10,073 bases of DNA from an uncultured Erysipelotrichaceae bacterium (lineage in GTDB: Bacteria; Bacillota_I; Bacilli_A; RF39; UBA660): the NCBI GenBank assembly GCA_902797415.1, contig CADBSQ010000092.1, positions 1 through 10,073 of the forward strand. Direction: 5' to 3'. A program made the position numbers and the translations under genes. Shown here piece after piece: positions 5,894 through 10,073 of this stretch (the first letter of the stretch is position 1; each line of letters opens with the position of its first letter). The notes below the pieces were generated by a model that saw nothing but the letters and a program-made list of their open reading frames with translations, made no database searches and was not told where the DNA came from.

Positions 5894-6763
5894 ATGGTAC
5901 TAATAGCAAATATAAATACTGATTTAGCTAACCTAGACGTTAGCTTTGCAAGCCTAGGTGTAGATACTAATGAAATGTCAGATTTTTCTGAATTAAAAAA
6001 ACTCGTCAAAGATATAAATCATAATTCATATAGTGCAGATGATTTACATTGCAAAAAAATTCTACTAATAAATGTCATTGTTGAATCATTAAATCAAAAA
6101 CTTAAAATACTAAACGAAATAGCTGAAAGCTTTGAAGATGTTGATAATGACTATAGAGTAGCTGGTATTACATTAAAAGATAAACCGGCTTTTGAAGAAC
6201 TAAGAGATAAAATAAATTTACTTAAAAAACTCATTATTGAGCCAAGATTTAATATATTAGTTTCAGATCTTGTTAAAGAAATTAAAACATACTTAGATGA
6301 TTTAAAAGATAGAGCTAACAAACTAAGTGACTATCTTTCTCAAATTTCAGAAATTAAAAATAAATATCATAGTGTAGATATTTCTCCAGAGTCAATACCA
6401 CCATATAAAGAATTAATAACATATATAGAATTTTATAAAACGTATATTACGAATAAAAAGAATACTTTGGATGAATCATATTTACAAAGCTTAACTATTT
6501 TAATGGATAAAAAAATAGCAAGTTTAGAAAACCGATTTAGTATTTACAACACTTATCGCTCTAATCTATTTCAATTATTTGAAAAATGTAAAGAGCATGG
6601 CATAGACATAGATAGTACAGAAGAAGCTGGAATTCTTACATTATATTTAAATTCATTAAAAACCATAATAAAAAATACTAGTGAAAAAGATCAAATTCAA
6701 GACATAATGAGGCTTTTTTCTACAAATTATTTTCAAAAAGAAGAAAAGAAACCAACTATTTAG
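5894..6763 (+). CDS. Helix-rich repeat protein of unknown function, paralogue of the upstream gene
   Basis: I do not recognise this protein. It is 289 residues, charged and helix-rich, with no signal peptide or membrane segment. Four degenerate units start near residues 10, 76, 147 and 222. In each a leucine-rich helix leads to a turn such as GVDT, AGIT, SVDI or HGID, then an aromatic or small residue and a helix such as FSELKKLV or YKELITYI. Residues 11-35 match residues 12-36 of the upstream protein at 11 of 25 positions by eye, and the C-terminus KEEKKPTI recalls its EKKPKQ tail. It lacks the triplicated C-terminal module. AAAGGA at 5880-5885, 8 bases before ATG 5894, supports the start. 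The 34-base gap has no visible terminator, so the pair is likely one transcript. Its last bases overlap the end of the convergent gerC-like gene. Confidence 0.8.
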   Translation: MVLIANINTDLANLDVSFASLGVDTNEMSDFSELKKLVKDINHNSYSADDLHCKKILLINVIVESLNQKLKILNEIAESFEDVDNDYRVAGITLKDKPAFEELRDKINLLKKLIIEPRFNILVSDLVKEIKTYLDDLKDRANKLSDYLSQISEIKNKYHSVDISPESIPPYKELITYIEFYKTYITNKKNTLDESYLQSLTILMDKKIASLENRFSIYNTYRSNLFQLFEKCKEHGIDIDSTEEAGILTLYLNSLKTIIKNTSEKDQIQDIMRLFSTNYFQKEEKKPTI

Positions 6764-6780
6764 TTTCTTTTTTTATTTTT
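6744..6780. terminator. Shared bidirectional terminator between convergent genes
   Basis: A 9-bp perfect stem, AAAAGAAAC at 6744-6752 and GTTTCTTTT at 6763-6771, has a 10-base loop containing both convergent stop codons. The plus-strand side has a strong T tail (6768-6774, then ATTTTT). On the minus strand the tail is TTCTTCTTTTTG, less ideal. It probably serves the plus-strand operon and may also stop gerC transcripts. Confidence 0.65.
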
Positions 6781-7307
6781 ATAAGTTCTTTCTTAGTTAA
6801 ATGTTTAACTATCTTATAATCTTTTACTAAGTAACAATCCTTTAAATTAGTAGACCCCAATATATAACTATTATTTTTTTTAGTATCTTTATACGTTGAC
6901 GTTTTATATAAAGTTTTACCTCTAATTTTTCTATACACCTTATCAACATTAGTATCTTTAAAATCAGAACTAACAAATATATAAAAGTTATTTGTTTTAT
7001 TATTAAAATAATTTAATGCTTCCCTATATGATTTAGGATCAATGTCTTTATTAACTATTACTGCATTTAAATGATTAAATTCTATATTAAGAGGAGTCTT
7101 TATGCGAATTTTGTTAATCATCTGTTTAAAAGTTTTACCTTTTACATATAGAGGTTTAACATTTTTATTTGAAAAAAATATTTTTATGTCACAAGATTCA
7201 TTTGTACAATTAACATTTATGGTAGAAGCAAGGGCAATATTATCTAACTCATAATAATGGCAACCAGTAAGAAGTAGTAACATTATAATAATAATTATTC
7301 TTTTCAT
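6756..7307 (-). CDS. Ger(x)C-type spore germination lipoprotein, short form
   Basis: This protein belongs to the GerAC/GerC lipoprotein subunits of nutrient germinant receptors, located on the outer face of the spore inner membrane. The lipoprotein signal MKRIIIIIMLLLLTGC ends at lipid-bearing Cys16, followed by the family start 'YYELDNIALAS'. The domain-1 signature is recognisable as GKTFKQMINKIRIKTPLNIE and then FNHLNAVIVNKDI (about residues 57-89). A possible domain-2 edge follows near the end (DYKIVKHLTKKEL). At 183 residues it is about half the usual 370-400 and lacks the whole C-terminal domain. The frame has no internal stop and ends cleanly at TAG, so it is either a lineage-specific short form or a trimmed gene. 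Its ATG overlaps the TGA of gerA as ATGA, indicating translational coupling, with AAAGG upstream as ribosome binding site. Confidence 0.82.
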   Translation of the reverse strand: MKRIIIIIMLLLLTGCHYYELDNIALASTINVNCTNESCDIKIFFSNKNVKPLYVKGKTFKQMINKIRIKTPLNIEFNHLNAVIVNKDIDPKSYREALNYFNNKTNNFYIFVSSDFKDTNVDKVYRKIRGKTLYKTSTYKDTKKNNSYILGSTNLKDCYLVKDYKIVKHLTKKELIKIKKETK

Positions 7308-8542
7308 AAGTATCTACCTTTTCTAAGATTTAATCTTTTTAAATAGATTAGAACCATAACAAATATCAAACCAATACCATATAATCCTGAAAATGATGCA
7401 ACTAATAATGTAATTATTCGAAGTAACCTAATAAATGCTACAAATTTTGTTTCAGTAAATATAAGACTCGTTACAAATGTTATAGCAATAACGATAATCA
7501 TAATAGGGCTTACAATACCAGCATTTACCGCGGCATCACCTATAATTAAAGCACCTAAAATACTTGAAGCACTACCATAAGTATTCGGAAATCTAATATC
7601 AGTTTCTCTTAGAATTTCGCAAACAAATAACATAAGTAGAGCTTCTACCAAAGAAGGAAAGGGAACACTTAATCTTTGTTCAATTAAATTAACAAGAAGT
7701 CTTGTTGGTATAAGTCCCGTGTGAAATCTTATCAGTGATAAATATATAGCAGGAGTTAAAATAGTTAGAATTAAACACATTATACGTAAAAACTTTACAA
7801 AACTATCATGAGTTTGATAATTAACCATTAAAGAAAGAGGAACATCAAGTATTAAACAAAAGGGATTATTATCAACCATAATAATAACATAACCACCTAA
7901 TAAAAAGTTAGAACAAATACTAGGCTTCTCACTTTTTAAAACAGTAGGAAATAATCTGCTTTTATTGAATAAATCAAATAAAACGTCTTGATCATTAATA
8001 TCACTTTGTAAATTATTTAGTTTATTTCTAATATTCTTAATATAACCCTTATCACATTTATTATCCATGTAAATAAGAGAAACTGTTTCTTTTGTATTAA
8101 TGCCTATATAATAATTAATTTGTTTTAAATTGCTTGTTTTTATTTTTCTTTTAAGTAGACCTAAATTCTTTTGAAAGTTTTCACAAAATGAATCCTTTGC
8201 TCCATACATACTAACATCTGTGCTAGGTATATTAATACCTCTATCTAGATTTGCTTTAACTTCTACACTATAAATATCATTTTTGTAAAAAACTAAACAA
8301 AAACCATTTTCTAAATAGTTAGTTATCTCTTCAAACTTTTTAACCTTTAATAGTTTAGGACTAGTTATTAAGTTTTCAATGTTTTCAAAAGACTTATTTT
8401 TAACAATATTTTTAATTATATATTCATAAATTGATAATGAATCACACAACGATTCAAAAAAAACTATATGAACATTACCAATTTTTCTTCTAATTAAATC
8501 ATTATTACCCTTATATATGGTTAATATTTTATCTAAATACAC
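7304..8542 (-). CDS. GerA-family spore germination protein (A subunit, membrane)
   Basis: This is the A subunit of a germinant receptor, an inner spore membrane protein involved in sensing nutrients and releasing ions at the start of germination. The C-terminal half carries the family core in order: LTPAIYLSLIRFHTGLIPT, then QRLSVPFPSLVEALLM, EILRETDIRFP and GALIIGDAAVNAGIVSP. Several membrane helices follow. The N-terminal soluble half (NNDLIRRKI through the VEVKANLDRG segment) is recognisable but short, giving about 412 residues against about 480 in Bacillus subtilis GerAA. Start choice: no ATG fits. GTG at 8542 has GGTGA five bases upstream, while the longest frame would start at TTG 8554 without a clear ribosome binding site. 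A gerC-like gene follows with a 4-base overlap. A GerB-type permease gene is absent from this cluster. Confidence 0.9.
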   Translation of the reverse strand: MYLDKILTIYKGNNDLIRRKIGNVHIVFFESLCDSLSIYEYIIKNIVKNKSFENIENLITSPKLLKVKKFEEITNYLENGFCLVFYKNDIYSVEVKANLDRGINIPSTDVSMYGAKDSFCENFQKNLGLLKRKIKTSNLKQINYYIGINTKETVSLIYMDNKCDKGYIKNIRNKLNNLQSDINDQDVLFDLFNKSRLFPTVLKSEKPSICSNFLLGGYVIIMVDNNPFCLILDVPLSLMVNYQTHDSFVKFLRIMCLILTILTPAIYLSLIRFHTGLIPTRLLVNLIEQRLSVPFPSLVEALLMLFVCEILRETDIRFPNTYGSASSILGALIIGDAAVNAGIVSPIMIIVIAITFVTSLIFTETKFVAFIRLLRIITLLVASFSGLYGIGLIFVMVLIYLKRLNLRKGRYL

Positions 8543-8547
8543 TTTAT

Positions 8548-8552
8548 TCACC
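8548..8552 (-). promoter_or_regulatory. Ribosome binding site deciding the GTG start of gerA
   Basis: Read on the minus strand, GGTGA lies five bases before GTG (8542-8540). It complements the anti-Shine-Dalgarno core and favours 8542 over TTG 8554 or GTG 8551. Confidence 0.45.
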
Positions 8553-8557
8553 AATAT

Positions 8558-8564
8558 TAGTATG
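8558..8564 (-). promoter_or_regulatory. Possible sigma-G/F -10 element upstream of gerA
   Basis: CATACTA on the minus strand fits the forespore sigma-G -10 pattern CATnnTA, the expected control for germination receptor genes. The -35 region (TTACAT at a suitable distance) is poor. Transcription would start near 8551, leaving a very short leader before the GTG start. Confidence 0.3.
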
Positions 8565-8592
8565 TTCTTTTTATGTTAAATAATGTAAATAA

Positions 8593-8621
8593 TTAAAAAA
8601 GTATATCCAATTTGCTATAAT
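8593..8621 (+). promoter_or_regulatory. Probable sigma-A promoter of the tagO-like gene
   Basis: TATAAT at 8616-8621 is a perfect -10, 17 bases after a weak -35, TTAAAA at 8593-8598. It lies about 30 bases upstream of the start codon, with AGAGGAG just before the ATG. Confidence 0.55.
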
Positions 8622-8651
8622 TTTGATAAAATGTAATTAGAGGAGATTTAT

Positions 8652-9698
8652 ATGAGGTTTTTAGTTAATGGACATAGCGTTGCATTTATGGGCTTTATAA
8701 GTTTTTTAGTAAGTTTATGTTTGGTTCCCATTTGCAAAAGAGTTTCATTTCATGTAAACGCACTTGATTATCCAAATGAAAGAAAAGTACATAAAAAACC
8801 AATGCCTCGTTTAGGTGGTTTGGCTATCTTTTTGTCATTTCTAATATGTTATATGTTTTTCGGACAAACAACTAGTCAAATGCTTTCAATTATAATAGCA
8901 AGTTTTATTATTATTTTGTTTGGCATTGTTGATGATATTAATCCACTAAGGGCTCGGTTTAAACTTATTGGTCACTTAATTGCATCTTGTATAATTGTCT
9001 TTTATGGTAACGTAATTTTACAAGACATTTATATTTTTAATTATTATATTAATTTTGGTGCACTCGCAAAACCATTAACTATATTCTTTATTATAAGCTG
9101 CATTAATGCGATAAACTTAATAGATGGTATTGATGGTTTAGCAGGAGGAATATCCTCAATATACTTTTTTACAATTGCAGTAATCGCTTATATAACAAAT
9201 CGTATTGGTGGATTAGACATTGCACTTAGTATTATTATGTGTGGTGCTACCTTAGGATTTTTAGTATTTAATTTTCCACCAGCAAAGATATTTATGGGTG
9301 ATACTGGTAGTCAGTTCCTAGGATTTATGATAGCCATCATATCACTTCTAGGATTTAAGAATGTAACGTTTAGAAGCTTTATTGTACCAATAGTAGTCCT
9401 TGCAATACCAATATTTGATACATTATTTGCAATACTTAGAAGAACTCTTAAGGGAGAATCAATTGGTACGCCTGATAAAGAACATTTTCATCACCAGCTT
9501 CTAAAAATGAAGTTTTCAACACGCACAACAGTTTTAACTATTTATTTTATAGATGCTGCCTTCGCGCTTGTTTCAATATTTTTAACGATAGGAGATAATA
9601 AGTTAGCATCTTACATATATATCATACTACTTATAGTGTTAATATTCTTAGTAGTTAAAACTGATATACTATTCGAACATAAAAAAAAGAACAAATAG
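8652..9698 (+). CDS. tagO: Undecaprenyl-phosphate N-acetylglucosaminyl 1-phosphate transferase (TagO/WecA-like, MraY family)
   Basis: This polytopic membrane enzyme transfers a sugar 1-phosphate, usually GlcNAc-1-P from UDP-GlcNAc, to undecaprenyl phosphate. That is the first step of wall teichoic acid or other wall polysaccharide synthesis. At 348 residues it has the full family length. Signatures are DYPNERKVHKKPMPRLGG at 39-56, the Mg-binding pair Asp94-Asp95 in GIVDD, NAINLIDGIDGL at 152-163 with catalytic-region Asp158 and Asp161, FMGDTGS at 214-220 with Asp217, and the sugar-recognition histidine motif HFHH at 278-281. DYPNERKVH and the HFHH loop separate this WecA/TagO branch from MraY, which uses UDP-MurNAc-pentapeptide. 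Around ten membrane helices are expected. AGAGGAG at 8639-8645 supports ATG 8652. The gene is monocistronic, divergent from gerA, and has its own terminator. The exact acceptor polymer cannot be told. Confidence 0.93.
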   Translation: MRFLVNGHSVAFMGFISFLVSLCLVPICKRVSFHVNALDYPNERKVHKKPMPRLGGLAIFLSFLICYMFFGQTTSQMLSIIIASFIIILFGIVDDINPLRARFKLIGHLIASCIIVFYGNVILQDIYIFNYYINFGALAKPLTIFFIISCINAINLIDGIDGLAGGISSIYFFTIAVIAYITNRIGGLDIALSIIMCGATLGFLVFNFPPAKIFMGDTGSQFLGFMIAIISLLGFKNVTFRSFIVPIVVLAIPIFDTLFAILRRTLKGESIGTPDKEHFHHQLLKMKFSTRTTVLTIYFIDAAFALVSIFLTIGDNKLASYIYIILLIVLIFLVVKTDILFEHKKKNK

Positions 9699-9722
9699 CT
9701 TACCGAGTTGGTAAGTTTTTTT
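9697..9722 (+). terminator. Rho-independent terminator of the tagO-like gene
   Basis: CTTACC at 9699-9704 and GGTAAG at 9710-9715 form a 6-bp stem with loop GAGTT, followed by seven T (9716-9722). It starts immediately after the stop codon and is a strong, classic terminator. Confidence 0.85.
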
Positions 9723-9758
9723 ATGAAAAAATATTTAATAATAAACAAATTAAAAATC

Positions 9759-9787
9759 TTGAAAAAAGTTCCTGCTTGTTATAAAAT
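9759..9787 (+). promoter_or_regulatory. Probable sigma-A promoter of the TasA-like gene
   Basis: TTGAAA at 9759-9764 and TAAAAT at 9782-9787 are separated by 17 bases. An overlapping TATAAA at 9780-9785 is an alternative with a shorter spacer. The element lies between the tagO terminator and ATG 9813. Confidence 0.55.
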
Positions 9788-9812
9788 TAAATTATAAGAA
9801 AGTAGGGCAACA

Positions 9813-10073
9813 ATGAACACAGATAAAAAAAACAAAATAATAGCAATATTTATAACAGTAGCAGCATTTTTAGTACTAGGAGGTATAGGTTTTGCCTTCT
9901 TTAGCGCAAGTGTATCAAATGCAAACAATGAAAAAATACAAACAAGTACAGCAACCATGTCTTTAAAATTTGACGATGGCGACAATGGAGTAGGCGGTAC
10001 TCTAAATTTAGGACAATCTATTGTAAAAAAATTCACACTAGAAAATACAGGTACGGTAGATGCCTATGGAAAG
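9813..10073 (+). CDS. SipW-dependent-type exported protein, TasA/CalY-like (3' end outside window)
   Basis: The frame is open from ATG 9813 to the window edge, 87 residues. It starts MNTDKKNKII, a basic head, then a hydrophobic core at about 10-30 ending GIGFAFFSASVSNANNEKI. The 'GxxFAFFS' end is the hallmark of the SipW-cognate signal peptide class, cleaved by the ER-type signal peptidase SipW. The mature start (TATMSLKFDDGDNGVGG, then LNLGQSIVKKFTLENTGTVD) resembles the camelysin/TasA family, where 'L.PG.....F.v.N.Gt.d' begins a beta-sandwich. Such proteins form matrix fibres or surface structures in Bacilli. The ribosome binding site is modest (AGTAGGG). A sipW gene would be expected nearby but lies outside the window if present. 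Family placement is firm for the signal class, less so for TasA function. Confidence 0.8.
   Translation, partial: MNTDKKNKIIAIFITVAAFLVLGGIGFAFFSASVSNANNEKIQTSTATMSLKFDDGDNGVGGTLNLGQSIVKKFTLENTGTVDAYGK

Noticed and set aside
5812..6009. Minus-strand 65-codon open frame
   Set aside because: It is a shadow across the junction of the two paralogous genes, with no supporting signals.
4705..6763. Idea that the pair is a toxin-antitoxin or defence system
   Set aside because: No nuclease, ATPase, DNA-binding or membrane-disrupting motif is visible, and the sizes and mutual homology do not fit known toxin-antitoxin pairs. Nothing positive supports it.
9779..10036. Minus-strand 85-codon open frame
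   Set aside because: It lies opposite the SipW-dependent protein gene, which has a clear signal peptide, start and promoter. The minus frame has no recognisable features.

Overview
This is an AT-rich (roughly 30% G+C by eye) stretch of a low-GC Gram-positive chromosome, most likely an uncultured spore-forming member of the Bacilli or a related Bacillota lineage. The pointers are GerA/GerC-type germination genes, a TagO/WecA-type enzyme that starts wall-polymer synthesis, a SipW-type signal peptide, strong AGGAGG ribosome binding sites, TTGACA/TATAAT promoters and tRNA genes with encoded CCA ends. The species cannot be named from the window.

Bases 1-3950 form one plus-strand gene train. It holds the 3' end of a beta-propeller protein, a small DUF4190-like membrane protein, a complete ABC-2-type exporter (one ATPase and two permeases, tightly packed or overlapping) and a cytidine deaminase, followed by a Rho-independent terminator. 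Bases 3971-4540 hold a minus-strand tRNA operon, transcribed Ser(UGA), initiator Met(CAU), Asp(GUC), Phe(GAA), Arg(ACG). It has a perfect-consensus promoter at one end and a terminator at the other.

Bases 4644-6771 hold the least explained part. A strong promoter drives two adjacent, evidently paralogous, helix-rich cytoplasmic proteins of unknown function. Each seems to be built from four degenerate units of about 70 residues. The first also carries three tandem 35-36-residue repeats at its C-terminus. This pair is the best candidate for something undescribed.

Bases 6756-8564 hold a minus-strand germination pair: a GerA-family membrane subunit coupled by a 4-base overlap to an unusually short GerC-type lipoprotein. 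No GerB-type permease is present. The GerC gene overlaps the second unknown gene tail to tail, and the two share a hairpin. Divergent from gerA, bases 8593-9722 hold a TagO/WecA-like glycosyl-phosphate transferase gene with its own promoter and terminator. The window closes with the 5' end of a TasA/CalY-like SipW-dependent exported protein gene that has its own promoter.

Taken together the region is mostly envelope-related (exporter, wall polymer, germination receptor, matrix-type secreted protein), with a tRNA cluster and the unknown gene pair set between.
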